From Ignelater luminosus (lineage: Eukaryota; Arthropoda; Insecta; Coleoptera; Elateridae): 64,000 nt of DNA. The first letter of the stretch is position 1; the number at the start of each line of letters is the position of its first letter. The notes beneath the pieces are model-generated. The model did not search any database and was not told where the DNA came from. It saw only the letters and a program-made list of their open reading frames with translations. The translations under genes and the position numbers were made by a program. Shown piece by piece: positions 45,101 to 50,559 of this stretch. The DNA lies in contig VTPC01004745.1 in NCBI GenBank assembly GCA_011009095.1, positions 64,826 to 128,825 on the forward strand, written 5' to 3'.

Positions 45101-48100
45101 TTGTTTATATGTTAATTATGAAGGTCAAAACGGTCACGATTACTGAATCTTCTAAACCAGAAAGCAATAAATATTGACAACAAAAAATTTCAACAATACC
45201 TCGAATAATTTTCGAATGTTGTTCTATGACTGAAAAAAATGTAAGAATGAACAACGAAGCTAGAAGGAAGGTTAGCCTGGCGAAAGGTTTGTTATGAATT
45301 CAAGATAGAATACACAGGTGCAAAGTACATAAGGGTCATAAGGTTTTGCTTTTACATTAAGAAAGTCAGGCAAGGCTCAGCCACACGTGGTATAAAGACA
45401 TACAATACATTCTAAAGCCCTGAATTTATGACTGGTATAAAGATGAGTTTTCCAAAACGAAAACGCGTTCTCCGTCTCTACCAAGAGAGTGATGATTGAA
45501 ATTAAAATGATTTAGCCAAAAATAATTGAAGATTAAAATTCTACTTACAGATATCTAGATATAGGTTACATTGGTAAAATCGTATTTCCAGAAAAATATC
45601 AAGTAAGTAGCTCACATACTCATACAGATTATGAAAGCATTACTCTTGGGCAAAATTATTAAGCAAAATGGCGATTAAAAATTATGTAGAGTTGATTTTT
45701 GTAGGTTTTGCATTTGAGAAAAACTTTTAGGCAATTCTTCAACAAGACTTGTTTTCATGCATATCGAAAGATCAGAGTATGAAAATCTATCTTACGTTCT
45801 GGCTTATCCAAAGTGCTGAATATTAAATTCAATACGAAGGCAAAATCGTAACTGACTCAATTTTTAAAGAAAACTCCTAAATGTGATCAATATTATGGTG
45901 AGTTTTATTTTACCCCATGCCATGACGTTAATTTGCGCCCCAAAATCTGTGATAGTACTAACCCTATCAGTACTGAGAAATAACTTCTCAAAATCATTCA
46001 GCAAATTCTCTGTCTGCACAACTGTTAATAGCTATCAGCAGAAAAAGAAAAACTAGTGTTAAACAATAAGTTCCGTAAAGTTGGCTAAATTTGTTACTAG
46101 CATACAAGTGAAATAGTATTGGAATTTTAATTGTAAAAATTTGAAATTTCAGATTGGAAAATTTTCAACTTTTTTACAAAAATCGACGAGTTTCTTATTA
46201 TGTTTCTAGGAAATAAAAGAAAAACAGTCTAACAAAAACAGTTCAATATATTTAAATATAATACTACTACATTTCTACCTAGGAAATGAGACAAAAACAA
46301 GGTTAAAAATGAAATTTAAGTGGTTATTTGAAGACTGATGATATGCAAATACGATATTAGCGTCAAAATTTCGCAGTGGATTAAACTAGAAAACGTGTTT
46401 ATAGAACCCAAATTATGTAAAAACTGTTTAGAGATTTCGAATTAAATAAAATGACAAACACAATCGTAATTATATTGCAAATAAATTACACTTAATTAAT
46501 GATCATTGACGAACTCCATGCTAATAAATTTAATGAATGCTTTTTTATTTGCACTAGAGTTTCTGGATTAACGCAAATAATGAAAAAAAAGAGCTATTTA
46601 TCTAAATGATTATTACATAAACCTTTTTTATTTTGTATTTAAAGATGAATTTTTAATTATTTTTTTGTAGGAACTTCAACGTTGTGTTAACGATAAGAAA
46701 CTTATTGTTCCTTTTAGAAAGATGCATTTTCAGTGATAATTTTGTATGCAAATATTTTTAATTATGCAACAAACACTTTATCGTAAAAGTTTTCTAGGTG
46801 TATAAACATCGATCTCTAACTATACTAATCGACTTAAAAGAGGATTACAAAGTAATCGTAATTACTTAATCAGTACTTGAAATTGAATTTATTATATAGT
46901 ACAAGGTTAAAATTTTTATTTGCAGAAAAATTTGTCATACCTTGATTACTTATGTTTATTTATATTTTCTAACATTATTGTTAGTATTGCTATATACATA
47001 ACTACTTGCTACTGTAGTACTTTATGTGTCAAGACGTGTCTAGTTTGTAAATCTAACATTATAAACTTCAGTTTTATTGTTCGCACTACCACTATACCCT
47101 TATTAAGCTATTTATGGCACATTGCAGAAAAAAAAGGACAAACTTGTATTATAAATTGGCGTTGATTAAATACAATAAATAATAATAACATTCGTCGTGT
47201 GTTTCAATTATCTATAATAAGCTTGTTCTAATAATGAATTCTAAAGAAGGAAGAAAAGGTGTTAATCAAATCAACTAAATTATAGGGAAAATGACGTAGA
47301 ATTAATATTTGCGATTTACACATTAAAGGTTTTGATTTTAAAATGAAATTTTAATCTCATCATGCCATTTTTGAATTTTACGATACTTCTTAATAAAAAA
47401 TTTCAATCGTTATTGAGTCATAAAGATTTTACAAGTGTCATAAACAGAATTTATAATTATCGTAAGTCTTGGAATCTTACATTAGGATCTGTCATAATAT
47501 TATATTTTATAACTTATTTCGAAATGATTTACTATAATTTTCAAGTGAGCAGAATATTGTAAGTAAAAAAATCATTTTTCACTTCCTATAATGATGATTT
47601 GCTAAAAATGATAATTAAGTAGTTGTGATTCTCAGAAATAATTCTCATAACTCCTTACACGCATATACTGCAAATTGAATATTGGAAAACTATAAAAATC
47701 AATAAAAAGTTGATTGAATCCAGTTTCAAGTTTTGGTAATTTACAAATTAATCGCAATCTACGCACAGGCATGCAATAACACTACAACCTTATTAAATGA
47801 GAAGAACTAATTAAATAATGAACTTGACGTGATAATCTACTATGCAGTTAAAATACTAATATTATAATTATATATATATAGAAAATTTTTAATTAATTGC
47901 AATACAAGCTGGAAAGCCTGCCTTAACTACCTGTTAAGTTTGACACGGTAGTGTCGAAGATTTACAAACAGAGTTCTGAAATGATCAATTCATTTTAAAA
48001 GAACCAAACAAACCTTGCCCTTGTGTAACAGATTGAATAAAAAATATATCATACTGTTTGTTAACAAATAATTATTCAAGAAATGAAGTAAATACCCATA

Positions 48101-48738
48101 ATCAAAGACAATCTGGGAAGATAGGTCAAAGACCACTAATACTGTTCCTGCTTGGTTTTACTTCTAATTAAGTCATAAATCTCATTAAAAATTCTATTCC
48201 AGAAACAAATTTTGAATAAAGTCTCTGACCTATCTTCCCAGAATATCTTTGAGAGTACGTAGTAAATTTCAGTTATAATGCTAAATAATACATTGAGGTA
48301 ATAGATGTTGAATGTATTAATCTTATTAACAATATATCTTTGGTACAAAAGAAACGAAGTCACCTAACTTATTTTAGTAGATTTTGGTAGCCAATCAGTT
48401 AGTATATCAATTAAATGCAAAATGTCTAATTAAACCGGTCTGGTTTTATGAAGACTTCAAATGTCTAAGTAAATAAGTGAAAAATATTTTTCGTACATTA
48501 TTACATAATAAAACAGCAACAGTCTGAAATCTTTCTCTAATTTACTATTTAAAACAATAAAAAAAGAAAATTTGATAAACTCACCCCTAAAATTTCCCCT
48601 GAATAAACCTAATGCAACATTTTGAGGCGAATTCACCGGACAATCATCATTATTTGTAGTCCTCTCATTTGCATCTGTACTAACAGCAGAATAACTTCTT
48701 CTTAAAATTCTACTCCAGCTTACAATAGCATCCTTCAT
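1..48738 (-). CDS. Scavenger receptor class B (CD36-family) protein, partial, 7 exons
   Basis: Joined exons: 48738-48585, 38223-38132, 38072-37912, 18333-18189, 729-529, 462-238, 152-1. Every intron has GT-AG ends and phases agree, giving 376 codons that continue past the left edge. CD36-family proteins are two-pass membrane receptors that bind lipids, lipoproteins or apoptotic debris; the ligand here is unknown. Seen: a 52-residue N-terminal tail, a membrane segment (53-72), the family signature EVGPYVYR (129-136), sequons at N111, N120, N143, N149, N296 and N330, and Cys 291, 321, 360, 362 and 367, which match five of the six disulphide cysteines of CD36. The sixth would lie just outside. 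The C-terminal third and second membrane helix are off-window. Resemblance is to insect SR-B proteins; I cannot assign an orthologue such as debris buster, croquemort, ninaD or an SNMP. No in-frame stop or frameshift appears in any exon. Confidence 0.95.
238..462 (-). CDS. CD36-family gene, exon 6: ectodomain with first disulphide cysteines
   Basis: Codes residues 252-326. It carries the hallmark T-V-Y-T-G-x-N-D-I followed by W-x-x-x-C (C291), a sequon N296, D-G-T-x-F, and the M-C-R motif (C321). All are found at equivalent places in CD36, SR-BI and SNMP proteins. The acceptor is ATTGTAG, the donor GTAAGC, and phase is 0 at both ends. Intron 6 (153-237) is 85 bp. Confidence 0.96.
529..729 (-). 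CDS. CD36-family gene, exon 5: ectodomain
   Basis: Codes residues 185-251, from SIGHVVSSASVF to FDKVGLIDR. It includes the family motif S-A-K-D-F-M-F-G-Y-D (compare V-x-E-x-L-F-G-Y-E/D in CD36) and the P-N-W-I segment. The acceptor is TTTTCAG, the donor GTAAGC, and phase is 0 at both ends. Intron 5 (463-528) is 66 bp. Confidence 0.95.
730..2307. other. Start of intron 4: no gene; one small hairpin
   Basis: AT-rich intronic DNA of the CD36-family gene. I see no coding relic I can name. A 14-bp perfect inverted repeat (1371-1384 / 1420-1433, ATTCTAAAAGTAGA) encloses a palindromic TGACGTCA, which matches a CRE-type site, at 1402-1409. A short (GA)n run lies near 2009. Confidence 0.5.
2310..2649. 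mobile_element. Non-autonomous inverted-repeat element (MITE), TA target
   Basis: Arms of about 55 bp run from 2310 inward and from 2649 inward. They start TATACAGAGC and match each other with only a few differences through to a shared CAAAGACAAATTT block. The arms enclose about 230 bp with no real gene. The ends fit a TA duplication with a Tc1/mariner-type terminus. The interior holds an AAATTTGGGACACACTGTAT stretch (about 2505-2525) like the terminus of the foldback element at 60796-61641. It is intronic to the CD36-family gene. Confidence 0.75.
2650..6535. other. Intron 4 interior: nothing recognised
   Basis: AT-rich (roughly three quarters A+T) sequence with frequent stops in all frames. 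No splice-flanked coding block, RNA gene or repeat could be supported. Short open frames such as 3689-3907 have low-complexity, AT-driven composition. Confidence 0.5.
6540..7190 (+). pseudogene. Tc1-like transposase relic
   Basis: Plus-strand pieces in different frames resemble a Tc1-family DDE transposase. An N-terminal patch near 6550-6650 is followed by the H/L-G-I-S-I-A-M-A-T-E-F segment (about 6735-6780), the equivalent of the R-x-x-W-A-x-x-H region. The relic ends with RPARSPNMNFIEHF (about 7139-7182), the decayed form of the W-P-x-x-S-P-D-L-N-P-I-E-H motif. Frames are broken by many stops and shifts and the DDE triad cannot be completed, so it is inactive. Terminal repeats were not found. 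It lies in intron 4, antisense to the host gene. Confidence 0.7.
7330..8186. other. Intron 4 interior: nothing recognised apart from a short palindrome
   Basis: No coding relic is identified. CCCATTTTTCAAAAATGGG at 7736-7754 is a perfect 9-bp-arm hairpin, of no evident function in this eukaryotic context. The patch 7590-7680 is less AT-rich than its surroundings but has no recognised gene. Confidence 0.4.
8187..8490. repeat. Two-copy tandem repeat, unit about 151 bp
   Basis: The block containing CACGGCCAGGTTCACTTTTC occurs at 8215 and again at 8366, an offset of 151 bp. The flanking sequence (an 'AGACCCAAAAA' block, then 'TTTTCACRAA') also aligns between the copies, which are clearly diverged. 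An open frame over copy 1 (8134-8346) looks incidental. Confidence 0.7.
8495..12120. other. Intron 4 interior: nothing recognised
   Basis: AT-rich DNA. There is a 16-18 bp palindrome around 10887-10904 (TATAACTTATAAGTTATA). Minus-strand open frames at 9114-9386, 9594-9785 and 11734-11934 match no family I recognise and lack splice signals or start context. Confidence 0.45.
12130..12900 (+). pseudogene. Tc1/mariner-superfamily transposase relic
   Basis: The longest intact piece (12354-12695) starts with a basic linker and carries SYLAIDNETYVKADF, which matches the first catalytic Asp block (D-D/N-E-T-Y-V-K-x-D-F) of a Tc1-like group. A K-V-W-Q-A-I-C-W-G strand and S-x-G-T-I-N follow. Upstream, in another frame, an Arg-rich helix-turn-helix remnant lies near 12170-12230. 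Downstream, ELNPIEKSWAHIKTDL (about 12769-12816) is the terminal catalytic block. The second Asp block is damaged, and stops and frameshifts separate the parts. It lies in intron 4, antisense to the CD36-family gene. Confidence 0.8.
13665..13765. repeat. Small hairpin, MITE-like
   Basis: CGATTTGATTGTCATCA (13679-13695) pairs with TGATGGTAATCAAATCG (13736-13752) with two mismatches. The outer flanks (GTCGGTTGCACCAA / CTGTGGTAGCCGGC) also partly pair. The GGTTGCACCAACG type of end is reminiscent of short inverted-repeat elements common in insects. Confidence 0.5.
15062..15099. repeat. (TTTA)n microsatellite
   Basis: About nine consecutive TTTA units, directly visible in the sequence, in intron 4. 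Confidence 0.9.
15237..16441. mobile_element. TIR element with TA duplication, pogo-type ends
   Basis: The left end CAGTGAAAGCTCCCTTAAGC at 15237 is mirrored at the right end (GGGAGCTTTCACTG, to 16441). Both ends are flanked by TA (15235-15236 and 16442-16443). The inverted repeat continues into GGACA/TGTCC. Inside, further 'TGTCC' and 'GTCCG' blocks recur near both ends (15291-15360; 16316-16420), as in subterminal repeats. CAGTGAAA...CTCC ends with TA sites are typical of pogo-like elements, an inference from family knowledge. The 1205-bp body has no credible transposase; the open frames at 15972-16188 are unrecognised. Confidence 0.8.
16445..18188. other. Distal intron 4: nothing recognised
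   Basis: AT-rich intron up to the donor of exon 4. The 17671-17925 minus-strand open frame has no recognisable domain or splice context. Confidence 0.45.
18189..18333 (-). CDS. CD36-family gene, exon 4: ectodomain
   Basis: Codes the last base of codon 136 through residue 184. It contains HENVTFNANGTVSAIP, the family's N-x-T-F-N-x-N-G-T strand, with sequons at N143 and N149. It then runs through LVWIPELSEG to IALL. The acceptor is TTTTAG and the donor GTAAGT. The exon sits alone between introns of about 17.5 and 19.6 kb. Confidence 0.94.
18895..19812. repeat. Segmental repeat copy A (interrupted)
   Basis: The flanks 18895-19072 and 19634-19812 align collinearly with the uninterrupted sequence 21548-21910. 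Shared landmarks include ATGAAAATTGAATC, AGTGTAACTAATAAACAATG and CATAGTCATTGACGTCAATT. The second half is closely similar, with a few small differences. It lies in intron 3, close to exon 4. Confidence 0.85.
19073..19633. mobile_element. Unclassified 561-bp insertion ('CTACAACC' element, copy 1)
   Basis: The start TCTACAACCGTCAAAAAA and the end GCACTTAATRCAAAAATAAC are shared with copy 2 at 41984-42408. Copy 1 splits the segmental repeat at a site that is empty in its partner (junction about 21726/21727), so it behaved as a unit of insertion. It contains a CpG-richer core (GCACGAGCCGAAAGCGAGTGC near 19217) and inverted TTTTTCACGTTCGT blocks (19290s / 19515s). No open frame, no clear terminal inverted repeat and no firm target duplication are visible. 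The TC start hints at a Helitron, but a CTRR end is missing. Confidence 0.7.
20228..20990 (+). pseudogene. mariner-type transposase relic
   Basis: From an ATG at 20228 the pieces follow the order of a mariner transposase: KVEQPANLKFLVKLNKTTTE (N-terminal helix-turn-helix), ENVEEIRQIVQKNCRISVRM (second helix-turn-helix), a segment rich in K-E-R-R/K-K, then T-W-I-F-Q-Y-D (about 20611), which matches the first catalytic block W-x-F-x-Y-D. INQHYYKEALIKLTEKI-like residues and LNQDN (about 20865) follow, the latter matching the H-Q-D-N-A block. Stops and at least two frameshifts break it. It is intronic (intron 3), antisense to the host gene. TIRs were not identified. Confidence 0.85.
21548..21910. 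repeat. Segmental repeat copy B (empty site)
   Basis: The uninterrupted counterpart of 18895-19072 plus 19634-19812. AATGTTTTT is followed directly by ATGTCTATAAAAAGAAC, where copy A carries 561 extra bases. The two copies flank the mariner relic. Confidence 0.85.
21915..25745. other. Intron 3 interior: nothing recognised
   Basis: AT-rich. It holds short TAA/ATT runs (22203-22218, 22958-22977). Open frames here (22259-22489, 22551-22895, 24583-24825 and others) look random: low complexity, no domain, no splice sites. Confidence 0.45.
25749..26140. repeat. MITE end with internal tandem repeat
   Basis: TACAGTGTGGTCCAATTTCG at 25749 is close to the terminus of the foldback element at 60796 (CAGTGTGTCCCAATTTCGAT). 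Downstream, a block with GCAACTCCTTTATTTTCGAAGC at 25940 recurs with small changes at 26104 (offset 164 bp). No matching right terminus was found, so this is probably one end of a diverged or truncated copy. Open frames at 25657-26059 fall on this repeat and are not treated as genes. Confidence 0.5.
26547..27806 (+). mobile_element. pogo/jerky-like TIR element, internally decayed
   Basis: The ends are inverted copies: CCGTAAAATGGGGTGTAGTT from 26547, and its mirror ending CCCCATTTCACGG at 27806. Each is flanked by TA (26545-26546, 27807-27808). Related subterminal motifs (GGGGTAAAGTTGACC near 26950; GGTCAAGTTCACCCC near 27700) repeat the terminal sequence inside, a feature of transposase-binding sites. 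TA duplication and the transposase remnant (next entry) place it in the pogo branch of Tc1/mariner. It is 1260 bp and lacks the catalytic core. It lies in intron 3. Confidence 0.85.
27060..27438 (+). pseudogene. C-terminal remnant of pogo/jerky-like transposase
   Basis: MIKNGFSACGIYSLS (27060-27104) matches the G-F-x-x-x-G-I-Y-P-L motif that closes the DDE_1 domain of pogo, tigger and jerky proteins. After a one-base shift, LAKIPNDQQTPHG and KVIVDYLREQ follow. Then a basic patch (KKRDATTKRRK) and a long acidic Ser/Glu/Asp tail end at a stop at 27438. The downstream open frame from 27082 is 118 codons. The DNA-binding and catalytic parts are absent, so no transposase activity is expected. An expressed peptide is possible but unsupported. 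Confidence 0.6.
27810..29285. other. Intron 3 interior: nothing recognised
   Basis: AT-rich. A somewhat GC-richer patch at 28190-28350 could be an old repeat fragment, but I could not name it on either strand. Confidence 0.4.
29290..29920. repeat. Two-copy tandem duplication, period about 332 bp
   Basis: The block GTTGTGCAATAT...ATGTATGCAGTTTTTAAATG at 29293 recurs at 29625 in the same order with about 10% differences. The following tracts (AGTCTTCA..TTAGAAATAT and TTTGAAATAG) also repeat. No coding potential is seen. Confidence 0.75.
29925..32145. other. Intron 3 interior: nothing recognised
   Basis: AT-rich DNA up to the left target duplication of the hAT element. No gene, repeat array or RNA is recognised. 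Confidence 0.45.
32147..34067 (-). mobile_element. hAT element (ZBED/FAM200-like group) with intact target duplication
   Basis: The element is 32155-34059 (1905 bp). The ends are GAGTGGTTCTTAACC and, mirrored, GGTTAAGAACCACTG, the familiar CAGTGGTTCTTAACC terminus of this hAT group. It is bounded by a perfect 8-bp duplication CTCTAAAA (32147-32154 and 34060-34067), as expected of hAT. The right terminal 200 bp is clearly GC-richer. A transposase relic lies on the minus strand. The intact duplication suggests a relatively recent insertion, although the coding part has decayed. It lies in intron 3, same orientation as the host gene. Confidence 0.93.
32348..33829 (-). pseudogene. hAT transposase relic
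   Basis: Fragments run in order from 33829 to 32348. First is an N-terminal block (33829-33533) lacking a BED zinc finger. Next is the catalytic region with DESTD (about 33523), preceded by an in-frame stop. A block with GFCTDGAPAMLGFRSDLAGL and a T-H-C-x-x-R-R segment follows (33398-33033). A middle block with NIFAFEDKISAFIARIDLW comes next (32909-32724). Last is the hATC dimerisation region (32629-32348) with TTYLCEQGFSALLIIKNK and R-L-N-x-x-A-D-M-R-L-A-L-S. This matches the ZBED5/FAM200/SCAND3-like transposases of animals. Several stops and frameshifts make it non-functional. Confidence 0.9.
34431..34950. mobile_element. MITE with AGGGTGT ends
   Basis: TTAGGGTGTT at 34431 is mirrored by ACACCCTGTA at 34941-34950. 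The interior contains two diverged direct half-units about 295 bp apart (TCTCAAGAACAACGTGCAATAT near 34514; CTTGAAAACTACGTGTAATGT near 34810). ACACCCTGTAT-type ends are common in insect MITEs. There is no gene. The 34697-34906 frame is treated as incidental. Confidence 0.55.
34951..35280. mobile_element. Second MITE, adjoining the first
   Basis: Inverted repeats of about 45-50 bp: AGCAACAAAAGACCAAGTCA (34962 onward) and the mirrored TGACTTGGTTTTTTGTTGCT (ending 35269), with partial pairing outward to 34951 and 35280. About 230 bp of AT-rich sequence lies between. It abuts the AGGGTGT element, so one may have inserted next to or into the other. Confidence 0.7.
35285..37911. other. Intron 3 proximal part: no gene; one tRNA-like hairpin
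   Basis: AT-rich. A hairpin at 37117-37180 (GATGCTCTTACC pairing with GGTAAGAGCATC, with further pairing of A/T flanks) includes TGGATCAGTTGGTAAGAGCA, which resembles the D-arm/A-box of a tRNA. No acceptor stem, anticodon arm or good B-box follows, so it is not called a tRNA. Confidence 0.4.
37912..38072 (-). CDS. CD36-family gene, exon 3: start of ectodomain
   Basis: Codes residues 83-135 plus two bases of codon 136. It contains the typical family run of F-E-x-W, P-P, Y-L and Y-N-V-T-N, then the signature EVGPYVY. Sequons are at N111 and N120. The donor is GTACGT. The split Arg codon (AG|G) is completed exactly by exon 4. Confidence 0.95.
38132..38223 (-). CDS. CD36-family gene, exon 2: N-terminal membrane helix
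   Basis: Codes the last two bases of codon 52 through residue 82. The stretch ILAIAFLGLLGIGSGIFILV is the uncleaved N-terminal transmembrane segment of the family, rich in Gly and Leu. HPYDILFKL then begins the lumenal side. The acceptor is TTATAG and the donor GTAAGC. Intron 2 on its 3' side is only 59 bp (38073-38131), against about 10.4 kb for intron 1. Confidence 0.93.
38224..39685. other. Distal intron 1: nothing recognised
   Basis: AT-rich DNA between exon 2 and the jockey relic. No feature is supported. Confidence 0.45.
39690..41060 (+). pseudogene. jockey-type LINE reverse-transcriptase relic
   Basis: Plus-strand pieces in order: an ITQYLSSIN-like linker (about 39855), FPCWYSS-type residues, KSKKTSVRTPSKIACGDTEA (40203 onward) with CNMFSQYFKSVSI, then RT blocks PVAILSAISKIFEKIVFQYV (about 40615), IQIYSIFIDFSKVFDKVDHN (about 40787) and ISNSNRLLLVKFNG. 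This order is that of jockey-like ORF2 between endonuclease and RT. The catalytic Y/F-A-D-D box was not found, and several stops and shifts are present. It lies in intron 1, antisense to the host gene. Both ends are truncated or decayed. Confidence 0.85.
41065..41980. other. Intron 1 interior: nothing recognised
   Basis: AT-rich. The minus-strand open frame 41483-41758 (91 codons) has no recognisable domain or splice context. Confidence 0.4.
41984..42408. mobile_element. 'CTACAACC' element, copy 2
   Basis: It shares its start (TCTACAACCGTCAAAAAA), internal blocks (AGGATACGG.AAGTTTATCAT; GAGCGAAATC.RTGGTTTTTT; GCATTCGAATGACTTT) and end (GCACTTAATGCAAAAATAAC) with the 561-bp insertion at 19073-19633. 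It lacks about 135 bp of that copy's middle. It lies about 100 bp from the long palindrome. Open frames at 41934-42168 fall inside it and are not treated as genes. Confidence 0.75.
42514..43502. repeat. Long, near-perfect palindrome (foldback), about 990 bp
   Basis: The arms 42514-42998 and about 43018-43502 are reverse complements of each other, centred near 43008 with a loop of at most about 20 bases. In the innermost 120 bp the arms differ at only a handful of positions (roughly 94% identity by eye). Both arms carry the same CpG-rich patch (ACGCG...CGCACGCG; about 42828-42855 and 43164-43195). The outermost parts still pair (GGCTATTTTTTGCCTGA / TCAGGCAAAAAATAGC). Open frames in it occur as mirrored pairs and are not genes. 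It lies in intron 1, so a transcript of the host gene would contain a hairpin of about 480 bp. Confidence 0.9.
43505..48095. other. Proximal intron 1: nothing recognised
   Basis: AT-rich. A stretch at 45300-46060 has longer stop-poor pieces in changing frames that might be an old coding relic, but I could not name a family. A (TA)n run lies at about 47870-47880. The open frames 44893-45093, 46920-47165 and 47362-47562 are unrecognised. Confidence 0.4.
48100..48251. repeat. Short inverted-repeat element close to exon 1
   Basis: TCTGGGAAGATAGGTCAAAGAC (48110-48131) pairs with GTCTCTGACCTATCTTCCCA (48216-48239), with flanking CAAAGA/TCTTTG also pairing. The arms of about 35 bp enclose about 80 bp. 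It lies about 330 bp inside intron 1. Confidence 0.65.
48585..48738 (-). CDS. CD36-family gene, exon 1: start codon and N-terminal tail
   Basis: Codes residues 1-51 plus the first base of codon 52 and ends at a G|GTGAGT donor. The ATG at 48738 is preceded by ACAAA, a good insect start context, and is the only Met codon in the exon. The encoded tail is Ser/Arg/Asn-rich (it contains WSRILRRSYSAVS), has one Cys and has no signal-peptide character. It is predicted to face the cytosol ahead of the membrane helix in exon 2. At 52 residues it is much longer than the short N-terminal tail of mammalian CD36. A 5' UTR exon further upstream cannot be excluded. Confidence 0.88.
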
Positions 48739-48744
48739 TTTGTA

Positions 48745-50540
48745 AATAAATAATTTAAAACAAAAGTTTAAATAATTTCTAAGTTATCGAATCACAGAAA
48801 TTCACTGCAGTTTTTTAAAGACACTTGAAAGTAAACCTCCGTTTCTTCACAAATCTTGCACTAAAATAGTTCAGTTCAACACAAAAATGTGACTGCACGT
48901 TTTCATTGAAAATTTCCCTTAAAACATTAACAATACCATCAAGCTGTGGTAACGATTTAAATCTCTCCTTTAAGGTATTAACTTTGTATATATAGTTGAA
49001 ATGTGTTTTAAACAAATGCAACTTTCACCCGGCCAATAAGGACGTTTTATTCGAAGGCGCGAAGCTCCCACTATTCCGTTTGAAATTGTAATCTTAATAT
49101 TTTCAGTCATTCATGTGCGGAGTTTAAGGAAAATAGCTTCACGTATACACTGAATGAAACTGTATTTAAAAAATTCTATCTAGATCACTGTATTTATTAT
49201 CATTATCATCATTATTTACGTACATATTTTTTAGAAAAGTTTCCTCGATATTTACTTTTGTCTATTAATTCAGTGTACAGTTTAGATTTTTTGTAATGCT
49301 GGTAATTTATGAATGAAAAACCTAATCAGTGAAAAATTCTAAGCATTTCTATCCAAATTATTTCATGGAAAATTGCCTTGTAAGAGTATAGTTGTCGAAA
49401 TGTTTTAGTAAAATAATCTATGTAAACATATTTTGAAGAATAACAATAATATCGAAATGAATTTTGTTTGTTACTGATTAAATTTAACTCTTTCTATAAT
49501 GTTAGTGGAATTTAAAAAGCCAATTTATTACTTACCATTTTTCTAAATTTTGAAATTAAATCCTCTCAACGGTTTTAGATTTTTAAGTCTTGAAATTCTA
49601 CAACTCGCACTATTATCATGACAACTATTGCTCTTAAAGGATTTATTCTATGCCAGTATTTTATGTTTACTATAACTACAGATAAAAAACACTACTGATA
49701 TAGTAAATAATATGTTCTTATCTGAACATGATTTAATACCATTTGATCTCAGCTAGTATTTACTTATGTATAAATATCCTGAAGTAGTTTATTTACTGTC
49801 AACACATAGCTTCCTGTTTTTACTACGCTACATAAAAATTGCACATTATTATATAGAAGTATTTGTTTTTCCAATTTTCTAATTACACATTTTCATTTAG
49901 AGAGTCAGAATAAATAAGCGAACCTTATTGCGCTGTTTAATCTTTTTGTCATTATTTATTATTAATATTATAGTACTTACAGCGTTTTCCAGTATTTCAT
50001 TTCTGCATTGTATATGAGAACAGGTTGATAAAGGACCTAAATTATATAAAACTTGTTTTCCTTGACGTCAAAATATCTTTCTCTACATACTTGCTATGTA
50101 TTGTCAGGGACGATTTCAGGATTTAGTGCTTCTGAGATAAATTCAGAAGTTTGCCCCTTTGTACCTCATACCCAAATAATATTAAAAAAAGCGTAACACA
50201 TGCCAAAATAATTTCATAGATATTTTATAAGATAATTACAATTTCCTGGAATTGCAAATAAACAATATAAACATTAAAAAGCAAACGTCATCTTTAATTC
50301 TGGTACCATTAAACGTGAAGTTTTTTAGAAGTGCATATTTTGAGATTCGTTGGTATTTTGAAACAGGTTTAAAATACAAATGTTGTAGAGTTCGTGGAAA
50401 CTTCCATTTTGATTCAATCTTGGCTTAAATTAAATTCTATTATGTCTCATAACACTTTCTGTATGCATGAATCTTTTGCTTTTCTAAGCTAAATAATAGT
50501 GAAATGTTATAGTATTTTTACGATTAAGACATAAAATAAA
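48745..50540. other. 5' flank of the CD36-family gene: no gene recognised
   Basis: Contains the putative promoter region (listed separately) and a minus-strand open frame of 68 codons (49021-48815) just upstream of the start. That frame matches no family and could be leader sequence. The rest is AT-rich with a short TTATCA-type run near 49195. Confidence 0.4.
48980..49080 (-). promoter_or_regulatory. Possible promoter region of the CD36-family gene
   Basis: About 300 bp upstream of the start codon there is a CCAAT box (49033-49037, plus strand) beside a locally GC-richer patch around 49052-49065. On the minus strand an AATAAAA stretch lies nearby and could serve as a weak TATA-like element. 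No clear initiator was identified. The only support is position and composition, so transcription could start elsewhere or at a distant 5' exon. Confidence 0.2.
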
Positions 50541-50559
50541 CCTACTTGTCTTTTGCTTT

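Noticed and set aside
45300..46060. Stretch with longer stop-poor pieces in changing plus-strand frames, looking like an old coding relic
   Set aside because: I could not match any piece to a transposase, reverse transcriptase or host protein, so no gene is called.
48815..49021. A 68-codon minus-strand open frame just upstream of the CD36-family start
   Set aside because: No recognisable domain, AT-driven composition, and no splice or conservation evidence. It may simply be leader or promoter sequence.
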